From: Capnocytophaga bilenii
GTDB taxonomy: Bacteria; Bacteroidota; Bacteroidia; Flavobacteriales; Flavobacteriaceae
Direction of reading: 5' to 3'
Assembly (NCBI RefSeq): GCF_017565765.1
Contig: NZ_JAGDYP010000004.1
Coordinates: forward strand, 98,606-162,605
DNA length: 64,000 bases
The notes under the pieces are model-generated. The model was not told where the DNA came from, made no database searches, and saw nothing but the letters and a program-made list of their open reading frames with translations. A program made the translations under genes and the position numbers. This document shows positions 26,521 to 34,997 of this stretch, piece after piece (the first letter of the stretch is position 1; the number at the start of each line of letters is the position of its first letter).

Positions 26521-26549
26521 TGCTCATTCAAAAAAATATACTATCTTTG
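26519..26549 (+). promoter_or_regulatory. promoter of ricT-gldH
   Basis: ATTG (26519-26522, one mismatch to TTTG), a 19-base spacer and TATCTTTG (26542-26549). The start codon is 70 bases downstream. The -33 part is formed by the end of the repeat cluster. Confidence 0.65.
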
Positions 26550-26618
26550 CACATTCATACAGCGCACTTATAGCGCTATTACCTTAATTTTATAATTAAT
26601 TAATTTATCCATTTTACA

Positions 26619-28166
26619 ATGAGTTGCAATAATTGCACCTATAATAATAACCCCAATAATCCTTATTCAGATTGTACCAATAATGGTATTCATAGCTTTG
26701 GGAGTGTAAAACTCTCAGTATTCGATTGGCTTTCCAATACCCAATTACCTGGCGGTCAGGAGTATTTTGATTGTGTGGAGGTTCGTTTTAAAAATAGCCG
26801 AAAAGAATATTTTCGCAATACCAATAAATTACCACTACAAATAGGCGATGTAGTAGCTACAGCAGCACCTTCGGGGCACGATGTGGGGGTAGTAAGCCTT
26901 ACAGGGGAATTGGTAAGGCTGCAAATGAAAAAACGCCGCATCGCTTGGGAAAATGCCGACCTGCCCATTGTCTATCGTAAAGCCAACCAGCACGATATAG
27001 ACGTGTGGCAAGAGTCCCGTGCCAAAGAAGTAGAAGTACAAAAACGCTCTCGTGAGTTGGCTATCGCTTTAGGATTAGAAATGAAAATCTCTGATGTTGA
27101 GTTCCAAGGAGATGGCTCTAAAGCTACCTTTTATTATACCGCCGAAGGTCGTGTAGACTTTAGGCAACTGATAAAAGATATGGCAAAAGCTTTTTCAGTA
27201 CGTATTGAAATGCGACAAATAGGATTCAGGCAAGAAGCAGCCCGCTTAGGAGGTGTCGGCTCTTGCGGAAGAGAACTCTGTTGCGCTACGTGGCTTACCG
27301 ATTTTAGAAGTGTTTCTACTTCAGCTGCCCGATACCAACAACTCTCGCTGAACCCTCAAAAGTTAGCAGGACAATGCGGCAAACTAAAATGCTGCTTGAA
27401 CTTTGAGCTCGACACCTACTTAGATGCCTTGCAAGACTTCCCTAGAACAGACACTAAAATACATACCGAACGCGGTACTGCTTCTTGCCAAAAGGTAGAT
27501 ATCTTTAAACGCCTAATGTGGTTTACCTATGACGAAAACCCAATGACTTGGTATAAACTATCAGTAGATAGCGTGAAAGAAATTATTGCCCTCAACAAGA
27601 ACAACGAACGTATAGAAGAGCTAGAAGAATACGCCATAGTAAGCGATTTGCCTTCACATCGTAGTAGTGCCAATAGCGATATGGAACTTTTGCCTATTGA
27701 AGAAGACAGTATTACCCGTTTCGATACCCCTAAACGCCGCAAAAACAAACGAAAAAAATCAAATAAAGAGGCACAACCTAAAGAAATGCAGGCTAAAGAG
27801 GTGAAAAATACAAATACAGAGCCTAAATATGAGCAAAAAGCCGAGAATAAAGGTGAAAACAACAATAAAAACAATAAAAAACTAAATAAAGCTGCCGAAC
27901 TGAAACGTACAGGCGAAGAGGTATTAAAAGCAAATAAAGAATTGAAGTTGCCTATAGAGCAACCCACACAACCCCCTATAAATACTAATCAGCCTCCTAA
28001 GAAAAATCCAGCTCCAGAGGCAAATACCAATAGTAAAAAATTACAACAAAAACAAAAAATAACCAACACTAAGCGACAACAAAATCCAAATGTGCGCCGC
28101 AACCTCGACCCTTTTGCTAATAAGGTAAATAAAACTAAATCATCTAATAACGATAAACAAGAATGA
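26619..28166 (+). CDS. ricT: RicT/YaaT-type PSP1-domain protein
   Basis: 515 aa. The PSP1 region (about residues 100-300) carries the paired cysteine motif GSCGRELCCATWL and GQCGKLKCCLNFEL, typical of RicT/YaaT, which in Bacillus forms an Fe-S-linked complex affecting RNA processing. The N-terminus is Cys/Asn-rich (MSCNNCTYNNNPNNPYSDCT). Residues 370-515 are a low-complexity, Lys/Asn/Pro-rich tail with no recognisable domain, longer than in Firmicutes. The stop overlaps the gldH start (ATGA at 28163-28166). The pairing with gldH is common in gliding Bacteroidota. Confidence 0.88.
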   Translation: MSCNNCTYNNNPNNPYSDCTNNGIHSFGSVKLSVFDWLSNTQLPGGQEYFDCVEVRFKNSRKEYFRNTNKLPLQIGDVVATAAPSGHDVGVVSLTGELVRLQMKKRRIAWENADLPIVYRKANQHDIDVWQESRAKEVEVQKRSRELAIALGLEMKISDVEFQGDGSKATFYYTAEGRVDFRQLIKDMAKAFSVRIEMRQIGFRQEAARLGGVGSCGRELCCATWLTDFRSVSTSAARYQQLSLNPQKLAGQCGKLKCCLNFELDTYLDALQDFPRTDTKIHTERGTASCQKVDIFKRLMWFTYDENPMTWYKLSVDSVKEIIALNKNNERIEELEEYAIVSDLPSHRSSANSDMELLPIEEDSITRFDTPKRRKNKRKKSNKEAQPKEMQAKEVKNTNTEPKYEQKAENKGENNNKNNKKLNKAAELKRTGEEVLKANKELKLPIEQPTQPPINTNQPPKKNPAPEANTNSKKLQQKQKITNTKRQQNPNVRRNLDPFANKVNKTKSSNNDKQE

Positions 28167-28642
28167 GAACGCTAATAAGTTTGTTATCTATAATATTGCT
28201 AACAGCTTGCAACAGTAAAGTAGAATACAGCCAATACGTATCATTGCCCAATGGCTGGGATGCTCACAAGCCCATAGTGTTTCAGTTTGACGAAAATGAT
28301 ACTCTTGCCAAGCGTAACCTATTTGTAATGTTGCGCAATGATGAGCGCTATCCTTTTAGCAACTTGTTTTTAATTACCAAATTGGAACTGCCCAATAGCG
28401 ATACGATGGTGGTTGACACCTTAGAATACGAAATGGCTACCCCCGAAGGCAAATGGCTGGGCGAAGGCTTTTCGGCAGTGAAAGAAAGCAAGTTGTGGTA
28501 CAAAGAAAATTACCAATTCCCTGCAAAAGGCAAGTATGTACTGAAAATAGAACAAGCAATGCGAAAAATAGGCGATAATGAAGGCATTATAACCTTACAA
28601 GGCATTACCGAAGTGGGCGTGAGAATTGAAAAAGCAAAATAG
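28163..28642 (+). CDS. gldH: gliding motility lipoprotein GldH
   Basis: 159 aa lipoprotein: MRTLISLLSIILLTACNSK with lipobox LTAC (Cys16). The body matches GldH: YVSLPNGWDAHKPIVFQFDENDT, RNLFVMLRNDERYPFSNLFLITKLELPNSDT, and GKWLGEGFSAVKESKLWYKEN. GldH is required for flavobacterial gliding and for stability of the gliding/type IX secretion apparatus. It is coupled to ricT, and the PBP1A gene starts 15 bases later, so the three probably form one operon. Confidence 0.92.
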   Translation: MRTLISLLSIILLTACNSKVEYSQYVSLPNGWDAHKPIVFQFDENDTLAKRNLFVMLRNDERYPFSNLFLITKLELPNSDTMVVDTLEYEMATPEGKWLGEGFSAVKESKLWYKENYQFPAKGKYVLKIEQAMRKIGDNEGIITLQGITEVGVRIEKAK

Positions 28643-28657
28643 CAACACAAATATACA

Positions 28658-30967
28658 ATGAATAAAACGGCAAATAAAAAAACAGAAAAACAGACCTTCA
28701 GCCCCATTGTAAAATGGTTCTGGGGGTTGTTTGCAGCAGGAGTAGTAAGCATTATATTACTATTCTTGTCAGCTTCGTGGGGATTGTTAGGCGATATGCC
28801 CGATTTTCAACACTTAGAAAACCCCGAAACAAATTTGGCTACCGAAATTGTTACCGCCGATGGCAAATCGTTAGGAAAGTTTTATTTAGATGAAAACCGT
28901 ACTCCTATCAAGTTTAAAGATTTACCAAAACACTTAGTAGATGCTCTTATCGCTACCGAAGACGAACGTTTTTACGAACATTCGGGTATCGATTTGCGCG
29001 GTACAATTCGCGCAATGGCTTATTTGGGTAAAAAAGGAGGCGCTTCTACTATCTCACAACAGCTTGCCAAACAACTTTTTCATAAAGAAAAAACACGTGG
29101 CATAGAGCGTTACACCCAAAAAATAAAAGAATGGGTTATCGCTACAAGGCTTGAAAAACAGTACACCAAAGAGGAAATTTTGGCAATGTACTTCAATATT
29201 TACGACTTCAACAACAACGCCGATGGGATTCGCTCGGCTGCCAAAATATACTTTGACAAAGACCCTAAGCAACTCAAAATAGAAGAAGGGGCAATGCTCG
29301 TAGGTATGTTTAAAAACTCGGCACTTTACAACCCTATTCGCAACCCTCAAGGCGTAATCAATAGGCGTAATGTGGTGCTTGCACAAATGCTAAAAAACAA
29401 CTACATTACCCAAGAGCAAAAAGACTCACTGCAACAACTGCCACTAAAGATTAAATTTACCCCCGAAAGTCACAACGATGGGATTGCTACTTATTTCCGT
29501 GAGTATCTGCGCTCGTATATGAAAAACTGGATAGCCCAAAACCCTAAAGCAGATGGTACAAAGCATAATTTGTACTTAGACGGCTTGAAAGTATATACTA
29601 CCATAGATTCAAAAATGCAAACTTATGCCGAAACAGCTGTAAAAATGCATATGCGAGATCTGCAACGCGCTTTTGATGCCGAAAATAACCGCAAAAAGAA
29701 TAGTACCTATCCTTTTGTGAAAGTAACCAAAGAGGAGTATAAAAACCTGATAGAAAAAGCGATGAAAAACTCCAACCGCTGGACGCATATGAAGTATTTA
29801 GGCTATTCCGAAGCCGAAATACGAGCATCGTTTGATAAAAAAATAGAAATGCGTGTGTTTAGCTGGCGCGGAGAGCGCGATACTATAATGTCTCCTCGCG
29901 ATTCTATATTGTACTACAAGTCGTTTTTGCGTACAGGAATGATGTCTATGGAGCCTCAAACAGGGCATATAAAAGCTTGGGTAGGAGGTATCAACTACAA
30001 GCACTTCCAGTATGACCAAGTAATACAAGGCGCACGCCAAACAGGTTCTAGCTTCAAGCCTTTTGTGTATGCTACAGCCATAGACCAGCTGCATTACTCG
30101 CCTTGTATGGAATTGCCTGATATACAGACTTGTATAGAAGCAGGCAAATACGACAATGTTCAGCCTTGGTGCCCCCGAAACTCTACGGGTACATTTACTG
30201 GCAAACTGATGACACTAAAGGCAGCTTTGGCAAACTCTATCAACTCTATTACAGTAAATTTGATGGATAAGGTAGGACCTATACCTGTCATCAATTTAGT
30301 GAAGAAATTAGGCATCACTAGTGAGCTTCCCGAACTGCCCTCCATTGCCTTAGGAACCGCTGATGCTACCGTCTTTGAAATGGTTGCCGCTTATGGTACG
30401 TTTGCTAATGAAGGCGTGTATGTAAAACCCGTATTGGTAACCCGTATAGAAGATAAAAACGGTACCGTACTATTTGAAAACACTCCCGAAACCCACGATG
30501 TAGTAAATGCCGAAGTAGCTCGCGCTGTAGTAAATTTAATGGAAGGGGTAACCCGTTATGGCTCAGGCGCACGATTGCGCTCAAAAGGAGCTGATACCTA
30601 CAACGCTGTATATAAAAATGTAATGACAGGCTATCCGTACCAATTTACAAACCCTATAGCAGGCAAAACAGGTACTACCCAAAACAACAGCGATGGTTGG
30701 TTTATAGCAATGGTGCCCAATTTGGTTACAGGAGTATGGGTAGGCGGTGAAGATCGCACTATTCACTTCCGCACAACAGCCTATGGGCAAGGAGCTACAA
30801 TGGCGTTGCCCACTTGGGGATATTATATGAAAAAATGTTATGCCGATAAAGATTTAGCAGTTTCTAAATCTCCATTCCCAGCACCCCAAAACATACAAAT
30901 ACAGATAGACTGTAGCAAAGAAAAAGCTGATAACCAAATAGAAGACGAAGAAAAATTTGATTTTTAA
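28658..30967 (+). CDS. class A penicillin-binding protein (PBP1A-type)
   Basis: 769 aa bifunctional peptidoglycan synthase. One N-terminal membrane anchor (residues 20-45). The GT51 glycosyltransferase domain has E101 in ATEDERFYEHSGID and SQQLAKQLF. The transpeptidase has SxxK at S464 (TGSSFKPF), an SxN-type motif in ALANSINSITVN and KTGTT at K670. All catalytic motifs are intact. It polymerises and cross-links glycan in the periplasm. Immediately downstream of gldH and followed by a 140-base gap. Confidence 0.95.
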   Translation: MNKTANKKTEKQTFSPIVKWFWGLFAAGVVSIILLFLSASWGLLGDMPDFQHLENPETNLATEIVTADGKSLGKFYLDENRTPIKFKDLPKHLVDALIATEDERFYEHSGIDLRGTIRAMAYLGKKGGASTISQQLAKQLFHKEKTRGIERYTQKIKEWVIATRLEKQYTKEEILAMYFNIYDFNNNADGIRSAAKIYFDKDPKQLKIEEGAMLVGMFKNSALYNPIRNPQGVINRRNVVLAQMLKNNYITQEQKDSLQQLPLKIKFTPESHNDGIATYFREYLRSYMKNWIAQNPKADGTKHNLYLDGLKVYTTIDSKMQTYAETAVKMHMRDLQRAFDAENNRKKNSTYPFVKVTKEEYKNLIEKAMKNSNRWTHMKYLGYSEAEIRASFDKKIEMRVFSWRGERDTIMSPRDSILYYKSFLRTGMMSMEPQTGHIKAWVGGINYKHFQYDQVIQGARQTGSSFKPFVYATAIDQLHYSPCMELPDIQTCIEAGKYDNVQPWCPRNSTGTFTGKLMTLKAALANSINSITVNLMDKVGPIPVINLVKKLGITSELPELPSIALGTADATVFEMVAAYGTFANEGVYVKPVLVTRIEDKNGTVLFENTPETHDVVNAEVARAVVNLMEGVTRYGSGARLRSKGADTYNAVYKNVMTGYPYQFTNPIAGKTGTTQNNSDGWFIAMVPNLVTGVWVGGEDRTIHFRTTAYGQGATMALPTWGYYMKKCYADKDLAVSKSPFPAPQNIQIQIDCSKEKADNQIEDEEKFDF

Positions 30968-31067
30968 CGGTTGGTTGTAATGTAGGACTAATTACCAACT
31001 ATAATTTAGAATCTTTATAAAATTAACGATTTTTTAACTTTTGCTTTTTTATATTAGCATTATGTTG

Positions 31068-31075
31068 TATCTTTG
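31068..31075 (+). promoter_or_regulatory. -7 box of cydAB
   Basis: TATCTTTG, 36 bases before the cydA ATG. Frames opening earlier (31073) overlap this box and are not used. A TTTG lies 24 bases upstream, wider than the usual spacing. Confidence 0.55.
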
Positions 31076-31111
31076 TCGTGTAAAAAAATAATAACTAAAT
31101 CACTCATTCGT

Positions 31112-32464
31112 ATGGAAACAGAAATTTTAGCAAGAATTCAGTTCGCACTGACGATTGCGTTCCATTACATTTATCCACCGCTAAGCATCGGTTTAGGACT
31201 ATTAATGTCTGTTTTTAAAGGTATTTACCTTTTTACAGGCAAAAAAGAGTACGATACGCTTGCCCGCTTCTGGACGCGTATATTCTCACTTACCTTTGGT
31301 ATAGGCGTGGCTACGGGTATTGTAATGGAATTTGAATTTGGTACCAACTGGGCTACTTATTCGCGCTATGTAGGCGATATTTTTGGTAGTGCATTGGCTG
31401 CTGAAGGAGTATTTGCTTTTGCGCTAGAAAGTACCTGCTTGGGTATTGTACTTTTTGGCTGGAACAAGGTAAAACCTGTGTGGCACTTTTTGGCTACTGT
31501 AGGTGTTTTCTTGGGCTCTATGTGTTCGGCTATCTGGATTGTCATTGCCAATAGCTGGCAACAAACCCCTGCAGGCTACGTGGTAGCTGGTGAAGGTATG
31601 CAAGCCAAAGCTGTAATTACCGACTTTTGGGCGATGGTCTTCAACCCCTCAAGTATAGATCGTATATGGCACGTGTGGCAAGGAGCTTTCCTTGCAGGTA
31701 TCTTCTTAGTACTTAGTGTGCACGCTTGGTATCTGCTAAAAGGACGACACGTGGCTATCTCTAAAAAAGCATTCAGCACTACGCTGCTTATTGGTACTGC
31801 TTTTTGCTTGCTACAATTACTTTCAGGACACAGCTCTGCCGATGGAGTAGCTAAAAATCAACCCGAAAAATTGGCAGCTATGGAAGGACACTTCAAAACC
31901 GAAGCTGCCGACTTGTACCTCTTTGGTTGGGTAGATAAACAAAGTGAGGTGACTCACGGGCTGAAAATACCTGGTGGATTGTCGTTTATGCTTCATAACG
32001 ACTTCGAAACACCTGTTACAGGTCTTGACCAATACGCTATGGATGACCGCCCAGGGCAGGTGAATGCTGTATTTCAATTCTATCATATGATGGTGGCTAT
32101 AGGTGGCTTTCTCATTTTGCTCACACTTTATGCATCTTTCTTGCTATGGCGTGGTAAATTGTACGAAAAACGTTGGCTACTGCACGTATTTGTGTGGTCG
32201 GTACTTTTACCACAGATAGGAAACCAAGTGGGCTGGTTTGCTGCCGAAATGGGTAGACAGCCTTGGATAGTGTATAAACTCTTGCGCACTAGCGATGCAC
32301 TCTCTAAAGCAGTTACCGCTAACCAAATACTCTTCGCTATTATTTTATTCTCCGTAATTTATACGATACTTTTTGCCCTATTTATCTACTTGCTTAATAA
32401 GAAAATCGTGCACGGAATAGATGAGCACGAGGGCGAAAATCAACCTCAATTACAAACAGCATAA
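31112..32464 (+). CDS. cydA: cytochrome bd quinol oxidase subunit I
   Basis: 450 aa from ATG 31112 (METEILARIQFALTIAFHYIYPP). Inner-membrane subunit with haems b558, b595 and d; it oxidises quinol and reduces oxygen. Visible hallmarks are the N-terminal His in IAFHYIYPPLSIGLGL, the GFGTNW-equivalent FEFGTNWATYSRYVGDIFGSALAAEG with the conserved Glu, and GRQPWIVYKLLRT near the C-terminus. The periplasmic Q-loop is short, as in Bacteroidota bd oxidases. It forms an operon with cydB 12 bases later. Confidence 0.96.
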   Translation: METEILARIQFALTIAFHYIYPPLSIGLGLLMSVFKGIYLFTGKKEYDTLARFWTRIFSLTFGIGVATGIVMEFEFGTNWATYSRYVGDIFGSALAAEGVFAFALESTCLGIVLFGWNKVKPVWHFLATVGVFLGSMCSAIWIVIANSWQQTPAGYVVAGEGMQAKAVITDFWAMVFNPSSIDRIWHVWQGAFLAGIFLVLSVHAWYLLKGRHVAISKKAFSTTLLIGTAFCLLQLLSGHSSADGVAKNQPEKLAAMEGHFKTEAADLYLFGWVDKQSEVTHGLKIPGGLSFMLHNDFETPVTGLDQYAMDDRPGQVNAVFQFYHMMVAIGGFLILLTLYASFLLWRGKLYEKRWLLHVFVWSVLLPQIGNQVGWFAAEMGRQPWIVYKLLRTSDALSKAVTANQILFAIILFSVIYTILFALFIYLLNKKIVHGIDEHEGENQPQLQTA

Positions 32465-32476
32465 CAATTAGTTTAT

Positions 32477-33514
32477 ATGGAAACATTTTTAGGAATTGAC
32501 TACCCTACGTGGTGGTTTATCGTGATAGGTTTTTTGATTACAGGCTATGCTATCTTAGACGGCTTCGACTTTGGAGCGGGGGCGTGGCACTTGTTTTTTG
32601 ATAAAAAAGAGGAACGCCGTGTAGCGCTGAATGCTATAGGTCCTGTATGGGATGGTAACGAGGCGTGGCTGGTAATTGGTGGGGCTTCTATCTTTGCTGG
32701 CTTCCCCTTAATGTACGCTTCGCTGTTCTCAGCTATGAATACTCCTTTTATGCTTTTCTTAGCTTTTATCATTTTCCGTGCAGTGTCTATTGAGTTTCGC
32801 GGTAAAGAGGATAACCAAACGTGGCGTAACACTTGGGATATGGTGTATAGCGTGTGCAGTATCGTCTTACCTTTGCTCTTAGGGGTGGTAATAGGCAACT
32901 TGCTACAAGGGCTCCCTTTAGATGCCGATTTTGAATATCAAGGAGGGGCACTTTTCACTTTCCTTACGCCTTATCCACTATTGGTAGGCTTGATGACGGT
33001 AATGCTATTTGTAGTACACGGAGGCTTGTTCTTGATGATAAAAACACACGGGGCTATGCAAGAGCGTATTGCAAAACGTATCAATGTGGCTTATTTACTT
33101 TTTTTGGTGCTATTTGTAGCTGTGGCAGTATATACGTTCTTAACTCCTCATTTGATAGAAAATATTACCAATAGTACAGGGCTGAAAGTTATGCCTATTT
33201 TCTTGCTATTGAGTATTGTGGCTATACCAGTATTCATTAAGCAAAAGAACTACAAATGGGGCTTTGTGGGGAGTATACTCACCATAGCTTTCTTTATGGT
33301 GCTTGTAGCCTTGCAATTGCACGATCCTGCATTTTTGCGCACTACTTTAGAGGGTGGTAATAGTATTACTATATATAACGCTGCAGCAAGCCCTAAATCA
33401 TTGGAAATAATGCTAACGATAGTGGCTATAGGCGCGCCGTTATTGCTGTTGTACACTTATTTTGCTTACAAAGTATTCTGGGGCAAAGTAACGATAGATG
33501 AGCATAGTTATTAA
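32477..33514 (+). CDS. cydB: cytochrome bd quinol oxidase subunit II
   Basis: 345 aa membrane protein. The family signature GYAILDGFDFGAGAWHLF at residues 23-40 and GPVWDGNEAWLVIGGASIFAGFP near 55-77 identify CydB. About eight hydrophobic helices. It pairs with CydA to form the high-affinity oxidase, suited to microaerobic growth. No cydX-like micro-ORF is obvious in the 90 bases to the rplU promoter. Confidence 0.96.
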   Translation: METFLGIDYPTWWFIVIGFLITGYAILDGFDFGAGAWHLFFDKKEERRVALNAIGPVWDGNEAWLVIGGASIFAGFPLMYASLFSAMNTPFMLFLAFIIFRAVSIEFRGKEDNQTWRNTWDMVYSVCSIVLPLLLGVVIGNLLQGLPLDADFEYQGGALFTFLTPYPLLVGLMTVMLFVVHGGLFLMIKTHGAMQERIAKRINVAYLLFLVLFVAVAVYTFLTPHLIENITNSTGLKVMPIFLLLSIVAIPVFIKQKNYKWGFVGSILTIAFFMVLVALQLHDPAFLRTTLEGGNSITIYNAAASPKSLEIMLTIVAIGAPLLLLYTYFAYKVFWGKVTIDEHSY

Positions 33515-33563
33515 AAAAAATACTTTTTTTGTAAAAGATACTTGTTAATTAAAAAATAATTAG

Positions 33564-33571
33564 TACCTTTG
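33564..33571 (+). promoter_or_regulatory. -7 box of rplU-rpmA
   Basis: TACCTTTG followed by CAGCC, 38 bases before the rplU ATG. A weak CTTG lies 19 bases upstream. Confidence 0.6.
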
Positions 33572-33608
33572 CAGCCAATTTAAACAATTAATTTAAAACA
33601 GTAAAGCT

Positions 33609-33923
33609 ATGTATGCAATTGTAGAGATAGCAGGGCAACAATTTAAAGTAAGTAAAGACCAAAAGTTGTTTGTACACCGTTTGCCAAACGAAGAAGGTGA
33701 AAAAGTAACGTTTGACCGCGTACTTCTTGTAGATAACAACGGAGCAATCACAGTAGGCGCCCCAGCTATAAGCGGAGCTTCAGTAGAAGCAAAAGTTTTA
33801 AAACACTTAAAAGGAGACAAGGTACTTGTTTTCAAAAAGAAAAGACGTAAAGGTTACAAAGTGAAGAACGGACACCGTCAGTATCTTACACAAGTAGTAA
33901 TTGAAAACGTGGTTGTAAAATAA
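33609..33923 (+). CDS. rplU: 50S ribosomal protein L21
   Basis: 104 aa, the usual length. [18 protein letters not shown] and the C-terminal basic block [26 protein letters not shown] are diagnostic. It binds 23S rRNA near L20. First gene of the conserved rplU-rpmA pair. Confidence 0.97.
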   Translation: MYAIVEIAGQQFKVSKDQKLFVHRLPNEEGEKVTFDRVLLVDNNGAITVGAPAISGASVEAKVLKHLKGDKVLVFKKKRRKGYKVKNGHRQYLTQVVIENVVVK

Positions 33924-33948
33924 TTGTTAAACTTAAAAATGTAAGAAA

Positions 33949-34209
33949 ATGGCTCACAAAAAAGGTGTCGGTAGTTCAAAGAACGGTAGAGAGTCTCACT
34001 CAAAACGATTAGGAGTGAAGATATTTGGTGGTCAGGCTGCAATTGCAGGTAATATTATCGTGCGCCAACGTGGTACACAACACAATGCTGGCGAAAACGT
34101 ATATATAGGTAAAGACCATACGCTACATGCTAAAGTGGATGGTATCGTAAAATTTGAAAAAAAGAAAAATAACAAATCTTACGTATCTGTAATAGCTGTA
34201 GAGGCATAA
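33949..34209 (+). CDS. rpmA: 50S ribosomal protein L27
   Basis: 86 aa. [28 protein letters not shown] and [21 protein letters not shown] are diagnostic. It contributes to the peptidyl-transferase centre. The N-terminus begins directly at MAHKKG without the cleavable extension seen in Firmicutes. A strong terminator follows 20 bases after the stop. Confidence 0.97.
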   Translation: MAHKKGVGSSKNGRESHSKRLGVKIFGGQAAIAGNIIVRQRGTQHNAGENVYIGKDHTLHAKVDGIVKFEKKKNNKSYVSVIAVEA

Positions 34210-34228
34210 ATTTAAAAAGTTAAACGAC

Positions 34229-34270
34229 AAAAAAGGGGTAGGTTTTTGGATAAAAATCTATCCCTTTTTT
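34229..34270 (+). terminator. strong intrinsic terminator after rpmA
   Basis: A 19-bp stem with two G-U wobbles: AAAAAAGGGGTAGGTTTTT (34229-34247) and AAAAATCTATCCCTTTTTT (34252-34270), with a four-base loop. The right arm itself supplies the U tract. Confidence 0.88.
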
Positions 34271-34386
34271 GATTTTATAAATTATGAAAAGTATCGTATA
34301 TAATAATGTTTTTCAATGTATTATACACTTTATGTGTAAGTGGAAATTTTAACAGAGTAATATGCTCAGGAATTAAAAAATGTTTT

Positions 34387-34394
34387 GTATATTT
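34387..34394 (+). promoter_or_regulatory. -7 box of the DUF1599 gene
   Basis: TATATTTG followed by TA. It lies immediately upstream of the two candidate ATG codons (34406, 34415) and excludes the open frame beginning at 34385. Confidence 0.55.
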
Positions 34395-34405
34395 GTACCC
34401 TGATA

Positions 34406-34957
34406 ATGGTAGAAATGGATAAAACAATAGAACAATATAACGGGGTGATAGAGCAGTGTAGGAATTTGTTTATCAATAAGATGAAAGACTACGGCTGTGC
34501 GTGGCGCATATTGCGATTGCCTTCCCTTACTGACCAGATTTTTATAAAAGCACAACGCATACGAGGACTACAAGAAAATGCTGTGCATAAAATAGATGAG
34601 GGTGAAGAACCTGAATTTATTGGGATTATTAATTATGCCCTAATGGCACTTATTCAGATAGAAAAAGGGGTAGCACCCCAACCTGATTTGGATACTGAAG
34701 AGGCTGTTTTGCTTTACAACCAAAAAGTAACTACTACTCGCAACCTGATGGAGGCAAAAAATCACGATTATGGTGAGGCGTGGCGCGATATGCGCGTGAG
34801 TTCTCTTACTGACCTTATACTACAAAAGCTGTTGCGTATCAAACAAATAGAGGATAACAATGGTAAGACTTTGGTGAGTGAGGGGATAGTGGCTAACTAT
34901 CAGGATATTGTGAATTATGCGGTGTTTGCATTGATACATTTGCAGAATAAGCCGTAA
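34406..34957 (+). CDS. DUF1599 protein with internally duplicated domain
   Basis: 183 aa if begun at ATG 34406 (MVEMDKTIEQ), 180 aa from 34415, which leaves a more normal leader. It contains two copies of one ~75-residue domain: CRNLFINKMKDYGCAWRILR...SLTDQIFIKAQRIR...INYALMALIQI and TRNLMEAKNHDYGEAWRDMR...SLTDLILQKLLRIK...VNYAVFALIHL. Shared KxxDYGxAWR and SLTDxIxxKxxRI words show an ancient tandem duplication. The family has no known activity. Confidence 0.82.
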   Translation: MVEMDKTIEQYNGVIEQCRNLFINKMKDYGCAWRILRLPSLTDQIFIKAQRIRGLQENAVHKIDEGEEPEFIGIINYALMALIQIEKGVAPQPDLDTEEAVLLYNQKVTTTRNLMEAKNHDYGEAWRDMRVSSLTDLILQKLLRIKQIEDNNGKTLVSEGIVANYQDIVNYAVFALIHLQNKP

Positions 34958-34997
34958 TAAAAATAAGAAAATCAAAATTTATAAATTAAGAATAGGT

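Noticed and set aside
34284-34352. 22-codon ORF MKSIVYNNVF... after the rpmA terminator
   Set aside because: No promoter, no coupling and AT-rich; it could easily arise by chance.
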